64,000 nt of DNA. Source: Flammeovirgaceae bacterium (lineage in GTDB: Bacteria; Bacteroidota; Bacteroidia; Cytophagales; Cyclobacteriaceae). The notes below the pieces were generated by a model that was not told the DNA's origin, ran no database searches, and saw only the letters and a list, made by a program, of their open reading frames with translations. The position numbers and the translations under genes are program-made. Shown here in pieces: positions 43,794-51,411 of the stretch. The number at the start of each line of letters is the position of its first letter. Within the stretch, counting starts at the first letter, position 1. The stretch is from the NCBI GenBank assembly GCA_015180985.1, contig CP054185.1:1977001-2041000 (forward strand), written 5' to 3'.

Positions 43794-44561
43794 TTATTTT
43801 AGTGCTGGCAGACGCATAACAAAACCGGCCCGCAGTTCAATCAGTTCAACATAACTGGTATAAACGTATCCAATGTGGTGCTTATGCACCACCTGGGTTT
43901 GCGTGTTAATGAATTGAGCATTTACATCGTTGTTGGGCATGTGGTGGTGGCCGGGTGCATCGGTATTCATGTAGTTTACCTTTCCGCCCAGGGTAATTGC
44001 CGCACCCAGGTTAAATAAAAATGTGTTCGAAGGAATCCTGTTAAAAACAGTACTCATATCCCATTGAATTCCTCCTCCTGCAGAAGCGGAAAAGGTTCCG
44101 TCCTTCAGCAGAATATCCCTGTCAATTGGTTCACAATGGTCTGTGTCATCCGGATCATAAATGGAAAGGTTGGTACGAAACGTGGTATAGCCCGCCCGAA
44201 ATGAAACGTACGGCTTTACATTCTTTCCATTACCCATACTATAGCGGGTGCCCAGCATGTAGTTAAAGAATGAATTACTCACGATGATATCCATCGGGGC
44301 AACGGTGCCGTCACTGAAAGTGTATTCCTGGCGGCTTTTATCATGCCCGTAAATAACCAAACCGAAATCAGCGCCAATGGCCAGCCGGTTGGTAACCAGA
44401 AAGTAATAATCCATTGAAAACCCATGCCCCCGGCTGATGTTTTGTTGCATGGTTGCCATGGGTGCGGCAAACGTATAGGCAAAACCAAACTCTTTGTTTA
44501 GGGATTGACTCTTTGCTAAAACACCCACTACCAGTAACAGAAACGTTATGATTGTTTTCAT
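43794..44561 (-). CDS. Predicted outer-membrane beta-barrel protein
   Basis: This 255-residue exported protein starts at ATG 44561 (MKTIITFLLLVVGVLA), the first start that yields a clean signal peptide ending near KSQS. Alternating beta strands, a His-rich periplasmic or extracellular loop (DAPGHHHMPNNDVN) and a hydrophobic C-terminal strand (IELRAGFVMRLPALK) indicate an 8-stranded-type barrel. The His-rich loop could bind metal. Its start is only 38 bases from that of the divergent YkgJ-like gene, so the two promoters overlap. Confidence 0.75.
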   Translation of the reverse strand: MKTIITFLLLVVGVLAKSQSLNKEFGFAYTFAAPMATMQQNISRGHGFSMDYYFLVTNRLAIGADFGLVIYGHDKSRQEYTFSDGTVAPMDIIVSNSFFNYMLGTRYSMGNGKNVKPYVSFRAGYTTFRTNLSIYDPDDTDHCEPIDRDILLKDGTFSASAGGGIQWDMSTVFNRIPSNTFLFNLGAAITLGGKVNYMNTDAPGHHHMPNNDVNAQFINTQTQVVHKHHIGYVYTSYVELIELRAGFVMRLPALK

Positions 44562-44599
44562 AGAGTGAAGATAACCAAATATTTGCAACTTTACCGGCC

Positions 44600-45175
44600 A
44601 TGACCCTGGAGGAAAAAGTTGCGAAGGTTGAGCAGGTATTTGTAAAACTCGATGCTGAAATAACGGCATTTCAACAGGCCTCCGGGCTGAATTGCCCTTC
44701 CGGATGCGGTAAATGTTGTTTTAAAGCCGATATCGAAGCAACAGTTATTGAATTTTTGCCCTTTGCTATGCAGGTGTATAAAAATGGTATTGCTATGGAA
44801 TGGCATGAGCGGTTAAGCCGTACCGACACACCTGTTTGTGCGATTTTAAACCCCCTCCAAGCCGGGCAGGGGCTGTGCAGTGAATACAAACACCGAGGGC
44901 TCATCTGCAGGCTGTTCGGCTATTCGGCCCGAAAAAATAAGTACGGCACAGCCGAATTAGTAACCTGTGAAATAATTAAGGATCAGGCTGGATATCAGGC
45001 AATAAAAGCAGGTATCGAATCGGGCGAAATCCGTATACCCTTAATGCACGATTATTACATGCAGCTATATGCCATTGATATGGATTTGTCGCGCGAGTTT
45101 TACCCGATTAACCGGGCATTACAAAAAGCAATTGAAGAAGTATTGCATTATTACGCTTACCGAAATGCAACCTGA
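44600..45175 (+). CDS. YkgJ-like cysteine-cluster protein
   Basis: This is a 191-residue cytoplasmic protein of the YkgJ family, a putative zinc or iron chelator. The N-terminal cluster is C32-x3-C36-x2-C39-C40 in NCPSGCGKCC. Later cysteines in PVCAIL, GLCSEY and LICRLFG complete the pattern. No enzymatic activity is established for the family. It diverges from a beta-barrel gene with a His-rich loop. Its 3' end overlaps a small convergent gene by 19 bases. Confidence 0.82.
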   Translation: MTLEEKVAKVEQVFVKLDAEITAFQQASGLNCPSGCGKCCFKADIEATVIEFLPFAMQVYKNGIAMEWHERLSRTDTPVCAILNPLQAGQGLCSEYKHRGLICRLFGYSARKNKYGTAELVTCEIIKDQAGYQAIKAGIESGEIRIPLMHDYYMQLYAIDMDLSREFYPINRALQKAIEEVLHYYAYRNAT

Positions 45176-45360
45176 AGGATGGTATTAATTTTCTGAAACA
45201 GTATCTTGGCTGCAGGCGTGGAGATTCCACCAGGTGTGTCAATACCTGAACCTGAAAAGCCGGTTTCCAGGGGGCTTAACCAGATAACCACCAGAACAAT
45301 AACCGCTACGATAATGCCGAGCGCCAGCGAAATTTCCCTATATGTAATCTTGCGGGCCAT
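45157..45360 (-). CDS. Small single-helix membrane protein
   Basis: This is a 67-residue protein starting at ATG 45360 (MARKITYRE). One strong membrane helix (about 12-32, LALGIIVAVIVLVVIWL) is followed by a Gly/Ser/Thr/Pro-rich stretch and an amphipathic end (KILFQKINTILQ). It overlaps the YkgJ-like gene at the 3' end by 19 bases. No family is recognised. The composition and helix support a real gene, but it could be spurious. Confidence 0.5.
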   Translation of the reverse strand: MARKITYREISLALGIIVAVIVLVVIWLSPLETGFSGSGIDTPGGISTPAAKILFQKINTILQVAFR

Positions 45361-45553
45361 GTTCAAATCAGAGCCTATTATCGTGCCAACCCTGGTTTTA
45401 ATTCATTTCAAAGCTTTTTATAAGCATTCAGCCTGCCGGATGTTCACAGGTGAACAGCCGGTTGGTTGATTATGAACAACTGATGTACCGGAACCCTGGT
45501 TACAGTTGTTGGCTAAAACCCAATTAAATAGCAAGGTGAACCAACCTGACCAT

Positions 45554-45561
45554 TAAATTTG
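45554..45561 (+). promoter_or_regulatory. -7 promoter box TAAATTTG of the thioredoxin-like gene
   Basis: This is a perfect TAnnTTTG match, 28 bases before the ATG at 45590. No -33 TTTG was seen at the usual distance. The 229-base gap upstream (45361-45589) holds nothing else that I can support. Confidence 0.45.
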
Positions 45562-45589
45562 TTGCTTTGATAGTCTTAAAATTACAAGC

Positions 45590-46123
45590 ATGATGCGATT
45601 ACTTTTGATGCCGGCCTTACTGGTTATACTTGCCTTAACCTCGTTTAAACCCGTGCAAACAGGCCCGGTGAAATGGATGACCTTTGAGGAGGCCGTTGAA
45701 CGTTCGAAGATTGAAAAGCGGAAGATTTTTATTGACGTGTATACCGATTGGTGCGGCTGGTGCAAAGTGATGGATAAGAACACGTTTAGCGACCCCAAAA
45801 TTGCCGAAATTCTGAATACTAAATTCTACCCCGTTAAGTTTGATGCCGAACAGCGTGAAGATGTTACTTTTCAGGGTACCACATTTAAATTCATACCTTA
45901 TGGCAATAAAGGCACCCATCAATTGGCGGCCGCACTGCTGAACAACCAGTTAAGTTACCCTACGGTTGTTTTTCTTGATGAGGAATTCCGCATGATTCAG
46001 CCGCTGGCGGGTTATCACGACCCCAAACAATTTCACCCGATTATTCAATACATCGGTGAAGGACACTATAAGCGAACAAAATGGGAAGACTGGCAGGCGG
46101 CATACCGATCGCCTTACAATTAA
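45590..46123 (+). CDS. Exported thioredoxin-fold protein (CGWC)
   Basis: This 177-residue protein has a signal peptide (about 1-22) and a thioredoxin fold of the DUF255/thioredoxin-7 type. The active site DWCGWC is at C55-C58, followed by KVMDKNTFSD. The cis-Pro segment is LSYPTVVFLDEE. It is expected in the periplasm as a thiol reductant or disulfide exchanger. Its stop lies near a bidirectional hairpin, with a tiny membrane-protein gene on the other side. Confidence 0.87.
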   Translation: MMRLLLMPALLVILALTSFKPVQTGPVKWMTFEEAVERSKIEKRKIFIDVYTDWCGWCKVMDKNTFSDPKIAEILNTKFYPVKFDAEQREDVTFQGTTFKFIPYGNKGTHQLAAALLNNQLSYPTVVFLDEEFRMIQPLAGYHDPKQFHPIIQYIGEGHYKRTKWEDWQAAYRSPYN

Positions 46124-46126
46124 ATG

Positions 46127-46145
46127 TAATCCTGAATCAGGATTA
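46127..46145. terminator. Bidirectional hairpin between convergent genes
   Basis: TAATCCTG-AAT-CAGGATTA is an 8-bp perfect stem with a 3-base loop. On the plus strand TTTTTCTTCTTTC follows. It overlaps the stop codon of the 41-residue minus-strand gene. Confidence 0.6.
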
Positions 46146-46268
46146 TTTTTCTTCTTTCTTCGGGGTTCTTAAAAAATCAACATAACCAAGTGCGGCTGCA
46201 AAGCCGATAATAACGGCAACAATCAGAATAAACAAATCAGCTCCGGAACCTACATAGTGACTGAACAT
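46143..46268 (-). CDS. Tiny (41-residue) single-helix membrane protein
   Basis: ATG 46268 to TAA 46143 encodes a 41-residue protein. A short N-terminus (MFSHYVGSGAD) precedes a membrane helix (LFILIVAVIIGFAAALGYVDF) and a charged C-terminus (RTPKKEEK). A perfect TACCTTTG promoter box lies 22 bases upstream. The length and layout resemble small cytochrome-oxidase-assembly or CcoQ/CcoS-like subunits (a single helix with charged tail), but no such operon is nearby. The function is not assigned. Confidence 0.55.
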   Translation of the reverse strand: MFSHYVGSGADLFILIVAVIIGFAAALGYVDFLRTPKKEEK

Positions 46269-46290
46269 AAGCGTTTACGGTTTTGTGTTT

Positions 46291-46298
46291 CAAAGGTA
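46291..46298 (-). promoter_or_regulatory. -7 promoter box TACCTTTG of the 41-residue gene
   Basis: This is a perfect TAnnTTTG match on the minus strand. A GTTG lies 19 bases further upstream as a 3 of 4 match to the -33 element. Confidence 0.55.
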
Positions 46299-46328
46299 TG
46301 GTTTTTTGTTTTCTTTTCAACTGATTTT

Positions 46329-46868
46329 TCAGATGCCCAGCTCATCCTTATTTTTCTTTAATGTCTGAATAATAAAATCAATGTGTTGGGTTAAATCCAC
46401 ACCCAGCATTTCGGCCCCTTTATACACTTCGTCACGTTCAACTTTAGCCGCAAAACTTTTGTCTTTAAGTTTTTTAATTACCGATTTGGGTTCCAGGCTG
46501 GTAATGCCATCGGGGCGTACCTGGCAGCAGGCAATGATAAAGCCGGTCAGTTCATCGCAGGCCAGCAGGGCTTTATCCAGCCTGTTGGTATAGGGTACAT
46601 TCCATTTAGTATAATGAGCCGAAATGGCGTGGGCAATCTTGTTTTCATTAAGGCTGCGCAATCGTTCAACAATAATGGCAGGGTGCTTATCCGGAAAGGC
46701 CTCGTAATCGGCATCGTGCAGCAGGCCTGCAATGGCCCACTCGTCTTTGTCTTCATCAAATTTTTCCGCATAAGCCTCCATTACCAGTTCAAGGCTGCGC
46801 ATGTGGCGCAGCAGGCTGGGGTTGGTAGTTAATTCATTGAGGATGGCGCGGGCTTCGCTGCGGGTCAT
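46329..46868 (-). CDS. HD-domain phosphohydrolase-like protein
   Basis: This is a 179-residue cytoplasmic HD-domain protein. The metal motif is H51-D52 in LLHDADYE, with an upstream His in RHMRS and a downstream HAISAHYT plus an Asp in CDELTG. These are the usual HD positions. It resembles the predicted HDIG-type hydrolases of unknown substrate. Its ATG overlaps the stop of the TPR gene upstream (ATGA), which indicates translational coupling. Confidence 0.85.
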   Translation of the reverse strand: MTRSEARAILNELTTNPSLLRHMRSLELVMEAYAEKFDEDKDEWAIAGLLHDADYEAFPDKHPAIIVERLRSLNENKIAHAISAHYTKWNVPYTNRLDKALLACDELTGFIIACCQVRPDGITSLEPKSVIKKLKDKSFAAKVERDEVYKGAEMLGVDLTQHIDFIIQTLKKNKDELGI

Positions 46869-48025
46869 GATTTAATAAATTCCCTACGTTTGTTCATGAA
46901 GTAAAAATTCACCGCTGCAATTATTACCAGCAAGCCAAGAATAGACAGCACAATAAATAACCGGCTGTTGCGCAACTGCAGCGCGTTGATTTCGGCTTGC
47001 TTACGCAGTATTTCGTACTCTTTTTCTTTCTCGTTCAGTTCCAGGGCTATCTCCATCTGTGCGATGGATCGGCTGCTTTCTTCACCGTAAATTTTTTCGC
47101 GGGCCGAATCGTATTTTAACAACACTTCGTACGCTTCTTTGAGTTTACCCATCCGGTAAAAGTTTATCGAATTGTTTTTCAGAATATCGGGCAACCCGGT
47201 ATAGGCGCGTAACTCTTTGGCCAGTTTTTCAGCCTGGGTTAAATATTCCTGTGCGGGTTTGGGCTGGCCCGCTTTGGTGTAGGCAATGCCGATATTGGTA
47301 ACAGCATTGAGCATGCCCAGCCGGTTATTGTTTTCTGTTTCAATTTCCAGGGCGCGCTGGTAGTGTTCAATGGCGCGCTGGTAATTGCCCTGACGGAAGT
47401 ACACATTGCCGATGTTGTTAACCGGGTCAGCAAAAGGCTTGCCCATCTTTTGGCTTAGTTGATAGGCTTCCGAAAAGTAGCGCATGGCTTTCTCGTACAA
47501 TTGCAGGTCGCTGTTCAGATTACCCAGGTTGTTCATCGACCCGATGATTTTTGCCTGATCGCCCAGTTGTATAAACAGGTTATGCGATTCCTCTAAAAAC
47601 TTCATCGCCTGGCCGTAATCTTTTTTCATCGAGTAAATGGTGGCAATATTGTTTTTGGTGGTGGCAATACCCTCCTTATTATCAAGTTGCTCGTAAATCT
47701 TTAGCGAGGTGATATAATACTGCAAGGCTTTATCCAGTGCGCCCTGGTTTCGGTAGGCCACACCCAGGTTGTTGTAGGCGGCTGCCTGCCCTCGTTTGTC
47801 GTTAATCTCACTGGCCAGGTTAAGGGCTTCGCGCGTATAGCCGATGGCTTTTACAGGATCCGACTGGATGTTTGCACGGAATAATTCGTTAAGTGTTTTA
47901 ACCTTTCGTTCATTCGTTGCCGTATCCAGCACGGCCATCAGGCTGTCAACCGGTTGGCCGGTTGCCTGTTGCTTAAACGACAGGACAATACACAGTAAAA
48001 CCAAAAGCCCTTTCATAGCATGCAT
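46865..48025 (-). CDS. Exported TPR protein with a C-terminal membrane anchor
   Basis: This 386-residue protein has a signal peptide ending near TGQP, about seven tetratricopeptide repeats between residues 40 and 300 (such as AAAYNNLGVAYRNQGALDKALQYY), a coiled coil, and one C-terminal helix (LFIVLSILGLLVIIAAVNFYF). It has the sensor half of a TPR histidine kinase but no kinase domain. A second ATG three codons downstream (48016) is a possible start. TAACTTTA lies shortly upstream. It is translationally coupled to the HD-domain gene. Confidence 0.85.
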   Translation of the reverse strand: MHAMKGLLVLLCIVLSFKQQATGQPVDSLMAVLDTATNERKVKTLNELFRANIQSDPVKAIGYTREALNLASEINDKRGQAAAYNNLGVAYRNQGALDKALQYYITSLKIYEQLDNKEGIATTKNNIATIYSMKKDYGQAMKFLEESHNLFIQLGDQAKIIGSMNNLGNLNSDLQLYEKAMRYFSEAYQLSQKMGKPFADPVNNIGNVYFRQGNYQRAIEHYQRALEIETENNNRLGMLNAVTNIGIAYTKAGQPKPAQEYLTQAEKLAKELRAYTGLPDILKNNSINFYRMGKLKEAYEVLLKYDSAREKIYGEESSRSIAQMEIALELNEKEKEYEILRKQAEINALQLRNSRLFIVLSILGLLVIIAAVNFYFMNKRREFIKS

Positions 48026-48126
48026 TTTAGCAGGTTAAAGTTAATTCAAAAAGCGGTATTCTCCGCTTGCGTAATTTTTGCTTAACTTTTCACGTGGGGC
48101 GGTCAAATTTCCAAAAAACTTTACGA

Positions 48127-48615
48127 ATGAAAAAACTACCGGTGCTTATTGTTTTATTGGCTTTTTCACTTAATGGCCGTGCTCAGACTGCCGATGAAGG
48201 TGAAGTGAAAAACGTTATCCAAACCTTGTTTAAAGGGATGCAATTGGGCGACAGTGCATTGGTTGCTTCCATACTCACACGCGATGTTCAGTTTGTAACC
48301 GTTGCCTTTAGCAAGGATGGGCAATCTGTACGGCATACTGAAAATTCTTCCCGGTCGTTTTTAAATGCGGTCGGTATGCCTCATGTTGAGTCGTGGAATG
48401 AGGATATCTGGAATTTAAAAATTTCGGTTGACGGAGCCCTGGCCCAGGCCTGGTGCGATTATGCATTTTATATTGGTAAAAAGTTTAGCCATTGTGGAGT
48501 GGATGCCTTTTTGTTGCACAGGGAGAAAAGTGGCTGGAAGATTTTTCACCTGGCCGATACCCGCAGGACTTCACCTTGTGCTATTCCGAAGGAAATAGAA
48601 ATTCGTTACAAGTAA
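48127..48615 (+). CDS. Exported NTF2/SnoaL-like protein
   Basis: This 162-residue protein starts at ATG 48127, giving a signal peptide that ends near GRAQ. The rest matches the NTF2-like fold of DUF4440/SnoaL-type proteins (EGEVKNVIQTLFKGMQLGD, then the final WKIFHLADTR strand). Two cysteines (in SHCGVD and SPCAIP) could form a disulfide. The activity is unknown. It leads a short plus-strand run with a histidine phosphatase (10-base gap) and an aldo/keto reductase. Confidence 0.78.
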   Translation: MKKLPVLIVLLAFSLNGRAQTADEGEVKNVIQTLFKGMQLGDSALVASILTRDVQFVTVAFSKDGQSVRHTENSSRSFLNAVGMPHVESWNEDIWNLKISVDGALAQAWCDYAFYIGKKFSHCGVDAFLLHREKSGWKIFHLADTRRTSPCAIPKEIEIRYK

Positions 48616-48625
48616 TTTTACTACG

Positions 48626-49126
48626 ATGGTTCGATTTGTTGCTTTGTGGCTTGTGCTAATCCCAATGCTGGTCTGCGGCCAGGAAATACCAACCACATTT
48701 ATATTGCTTCGACATGCCGAAAAAGACATGAAGCAAAGTACCAACGATCCGGATCTTTCAGAAGCCGGAAAGAAGCGGGCACAACGCCTGGCTGTAATGC
48801 TCGATAAAACAGCAGTTACCGCTATTTACAGTTCAAATTATAAACGTACCCGGCAAACGGTTGAACCCCTGGCGCAGAAAAAGGGGTTGACTATCCAGAG
48901 CTATGTTCCTAATAAAGATGAGGATATCGATCGGATACTGGCTGCTAATCAAGGTGGCACAGTAGTCGTGGCCGGCCACTCCAACACCATACCGCAGTTT
49001 GTAAACTACCTGCTGGGTGAAGCCCAATACCATACCTTCGAAGATGGTGAATATGGCAACCTGCTGGTTGTGTCGCTTGTAAGGCGGGGCGAGGGTGTTA
49101 AGGTGGTATGGATTACAACAGATTAA
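48626..49126 (+). CDS. Exported histidine phosphatase (SixA/phosphoglycerate-mutase-like)
   Basis: This 166-residue histidine-phosphatase superfamily member has a signal peptide ending near VCGQE. The catalytic RHG-type motif is R29-H30-A31 (LLRHAEKD); a second His is in VVAGHSNT. SSNYKRTRQTVEPLA carries the usual phosphate-binding Arg. The signal peptide places it in the periplasm, unlike cytoplasmic SixA. Substrate unknown. The aldo/keto reductase gene starts 13 bases downstream. Confidence 0.85.
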   Translation: MVRFVALWLVLIPMLVCGQEIPTTFILLRHAEKDMKQSTNDPDLSEAGKKRAQRLAVMLDKTAVTAIYSSNYKRTRQTVEPLAQKKGLTIQSYVPNKDEDIDRILAANQGGTVVVAGHSNTIPQFVNYLLGEAQYHTFEDGEYGNLLVVSLVRRGEGVKVVWITTD

Positions 49127-49139
49127 TTGTTTAGTGGAA

Positions 49140-50129
49140 ATGGAATACAGGCGATTGGGTAAATCCGGATTACCAATAAGTGTACTCTCCCTGGGCTCGT
49201 GGTTAACATTCGGCAAGCAGATCGACAATTCAGTTGCTGATGAATTGATGACACTGGCTTATGAGGAAGGAGTAAACTTTTTTGATAATGCCGAAATCTA
49301 TGCACGCGGCCGTTCCGAAACGGTGATGGGCGAAATTTTAAAACGCAAAGGCTGGCCACGCGACAGCTACATTGTTTCGAGCAAAGTATATTTTGGATAC
49401 CTGGGCAAGGAGGCTAAACCCACCCAGCGCGGGCTGCACCGGAAGCATGTAATGGAAGCATGCGAACAAGCCCTGAAACGCCTCCAGCTTGACTACCTTG
49501 ATTTATATTTCTGTCATCGCCCGGATAAGGAAACACCCATTGAAGAAACAGTGTGGACCATGCACAACCTGATACAGCAGGGTAAAGTTTTGTACTGGGG
49601 TACCAGTGAGTGGAGCGCCCAGGAGATTATGGAAGCCTATGCCGTGGCTGAGCGTTACGCGCTAATCGGCCCAACCATGGAGCAGCCGCAATACAACATG
49701 TTCGAACGCCAAAAGATTGAAGTTGATTATACGGGTATTTACAAAACATACGGATTAGGTACTACCATTTGGTCACCGTTGGCCAGTGGTGTGCTGTCCG
49801 GTAAATACAACTCCGGTTTTCAGCATGATACCCGGTTATCGATACCTGGCATGGAATGGTTAAAGGATGCGGCATTGGTTGAAATGAAACTCGAAAAATC
49901 CAGAAAGCTGGCGGTGCTGGCAAAAGAGTTAGGCATGTCGCAGGCTGTTATGGCTATTGCCTGGTGCCTGAAGAATGAAAACGTAAGCACTGTAATTCTT
50001 GGCGCTTCACGAGTTGGACAATTAAAGGAAAATTTCTCAGCGATGGAGGCCAAAAATAAACTGACTTCTGAGGTGATGGATCGCATTGAACTCATTTTAA
50101 ATAACAAGCCAAAACTACCCGACTACTAG
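49140..50129 (+). CDS. Aldo/keto reductase (Kv-beta-like)
   Basis: This 329-residue NADPH-dependent aldehyde/ketone reductase of the AKR superfamily has the catalytic tetrad D49, Y54, K82 and H126, in DNAEIY, SSKVY and YFCHRPD. The closest subgroup is the Kv-beta/YghZ-like family. ATG 49140 is preferred over an earlier start at 49095, which overlaps the phosphatase gene. Physiological substrate unknown. Confidence 0.92.
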   Translation: MEYRRLGKSGLPISVLSLGSWLTFGKQIDNSVADELMTLAYEEGVNFFDNAEIYARGRSETVMGEILKRKGWPRDSYIVSSKVYFGYLGKEAKPTQRGLHRKHVMEACEQALKRLQLDYLDLYFCHRPDKETPIEETVWTMHNLIQQGKVLYWGTSEWSAQEIMEAYAVAERYALIGPTMEQPQYNMFERQKIEVDYTGIYKTYGLGTTIWSPLASGVLSGKYNSGFQHDTRLSIPGMEWLKDAALVEMKLEKSRKLAVLAKELGMSQAVMAIAWCLKNENVSTVILGASRVGQLKENFSAMEAKNKLTSEVMDRIELILNNKPKLPDY

Positions 50130-50162
50130 AACTCATCGCCAACTACATTGTTAGAATAGGGT

Positions 50163-50573
50163 ATGCGCAGCAGGCTGGTATATATAGTCCTAGTAAATTT
50201 CTCGCTGACTTTCGGCCAGCATACCGATGAAATTCGGAAAAGCATCTATTTTGGCGGAGGCAGCTATTTTGTGGATGAGGTCCAGGCAACTGACTTGCTA
50301 AACTGGCTGGACTCCATCCCGAACCTGCTTACAAAATATGAAATTCACCTGATTAGCCATACCGACCCGATTGGCGGAAAGGCCTACAACGAGTGGCTCT
50401 CCGAAATGCGCAGCATGGCTGTTAAAGAAATCCTGGTCAACCATAAAATACCCGAGAACAAAATTACCATTAAAGACTGGGGCCTCGAAAACCCGGTGTA
50501 CAGCAACACAACCAGGCGCGGCATGAGCCTCAACAGGCGCGTTGACGTAATTTTATACCCGATTGTGTACTAG
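50163..50573 (+). CDS. Short OmpA-like peptidoglycan-binding protein
   Basis: This 136-residue protein has a signal peptide ending near TFGQ and a single OmpA C-terminal-like domain. Residues that bind peptidoglycan in the family are present: D68 in SHTDPIG, N77 and R83 in YNEWLSEMR. There is no barrel and no lipobox, so it is probably a soluble periplasmic protein. It ends 8 bases before the regulator sites of the LolD-TolC operon. Confidence 0.82.
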   Translation: MRSRLVYIVLVNFSLTFGQHTDEIRKSIYFGGGSYFVDEVQATDLLNWLDSIPNLLTKYEIHLISHTDPIGGKAYNEWLSEMRSMAVKEILVNHKIPENKITIKDWGLENPVYSNTTRRGMSLNRRVDVILYPIVY

Positions 50574-50581
50574 GCGATGGT

Positions 50582-50617
50582 TGTCCGATTTCAGACACTT
50601 ATGTGCATAATCGGACG
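50582..50617. promoter_or_regulatory. Two tandem enhancer-binding-protein sites, 20 bp apart
   Basis: Copy 1 is TGTCCG-ATTT-CAGACA (50582-50597) and copy 2 is TGTGCA-TAAT-CGGACG (50602-50617). Both are degenerate forms of TGTCCG-N4-CGGACA. An 8-bp repeat GTCCGATT/AATCGGAC also spans the pair. They lie about 97 and 77 bases upstream of the predicted start at 50687, which is normal for NtrC-family activators. Confidence 0.55.
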
Positions 50618-50660
50618 CGCAACTGTACTAAGACCAATAAAATTACCCTTACAACCCCGT

Positions 50661-50676
50661 TGGCACTAAAATTGGC
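50661..50676 (+). promoter_or_regulatory. Candidate sigma-54 promoter of the LolD-TolC operon
   Basis: TGGCAC-TAAAA-TTGGC matches TGGCAC-N5-TTGC except for one base at the -12 element, and the base before it is T, as usual. Transcription would start near 50687, about 34 bases before the ATG at 50721. Confidence 0.65.
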
Positions 50677-50720
50677 TGTCTGCCCCTGCGCAATTATGCC
50701 GGAACTTAAGTTTTCAGCCT

Positions 50721-51407
50721 ATGATCCAACTTCGGGATATTGATAAATATGTTGACAGCCGCTTTCAGCGCACATTCATCCTGAAAGGGATCGATCTCAC
50801 CATACAGCAGGGAGAATTCGTAACCATTATGGGGCCCAGTGGTGCGGGTAAATCAACCCTGATGAACATTATCGGTATGCTCGATGAACCTTCGGCTGGT
50901 GAGTACTATTTTTTTGATGAGCCTGTGCATAAGATGAAAGAGAAGCAAAAGTCCGACATGCACAAAAATTACATCGGGTTTATCTTTCAGGCTTACCACC
51001 TGATAGATGAACTTACCGTTTACGAAAACATTGAGACCCCGTTGTTATATAAAGGCGTAACCAGCAGCCTGCGCAAAAGTTTGGTGGCCGATATACTCGA
51101 TCGGTTTAACATGGTGGCCAAGAAAGATCTCTTTCCTGAACAACTCTCAGGTGGGCAGCAACAGTTGGTAGGAGTAGCAAGAGCCATTGTGGGCGAACCT
51201 AAATTATTGCTGGCCGATGAGCCAACGGGTAACCTGCACTCGGAACAGGGAAAACAGATTATGGAAATATTCAAAAAACTAAATACCGAAGGGATGACCA
51301 TTATTCAGGTTACCCACTCCGAAGAAAACGCACGCTACGGCAAGCGCATTGTACGGCTGGCCGATGGTGCCGTGGTGATGGATGAAAAAGTACTGGAACA
51401 TGCTTAA
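50721..51407 (+). CDS. LolD/MacB-type ABC transporter ATPase
   Basis: This is a 228-residue stand-alone ATP-binding subunit. Walker A GPSGAGKST is at 38-46, the Q-loop is Q90, the signature LSGGQQQLV at 142-150, Walker B LLLADE at 162-167 and the H-loop is H199. In the usual LSGGQQQRV the R is replaced by L. DEPTGNLHSEQG is typical of the LolD/MacB family, whose partners are FtsX-like permeases. None is encoded here; the four permeases at 11938-21628 are the only candidates in the window. A TolC-type channel gene follows directly. Confidence 0.92.
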   Translation: MIQLRDIDKYVDSRFQRTFILKGIDLTIQQGEFVTIMGPSGAGKSTLMNIIGMLDEPSAGEYYFFDEPVHKMKEKQKSDMHKNYIGFIFQAYHLIDELTVYENIETPLLYKGVTSSLRKSLVADILDRFNMVAKKDLFPEQLSGGQQQLVGVARAIVGEPKLLLADEPTGNLHSEQGKQIMEIFKKLNTEGMTIIQVTHSEENARYGKRIVRLADGAVVMDEKVLEHA

Positions 51408-51411
51408 CGTT

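Noticed and set aside
45472-45513. An inverted repeat AACAACTG/CAGTTGTT before the thioredoxin-like gene
   Set aside because: It is 8 bp with a 20-base loop and imperfect inner pairing; it is too weak to call without a second copy.
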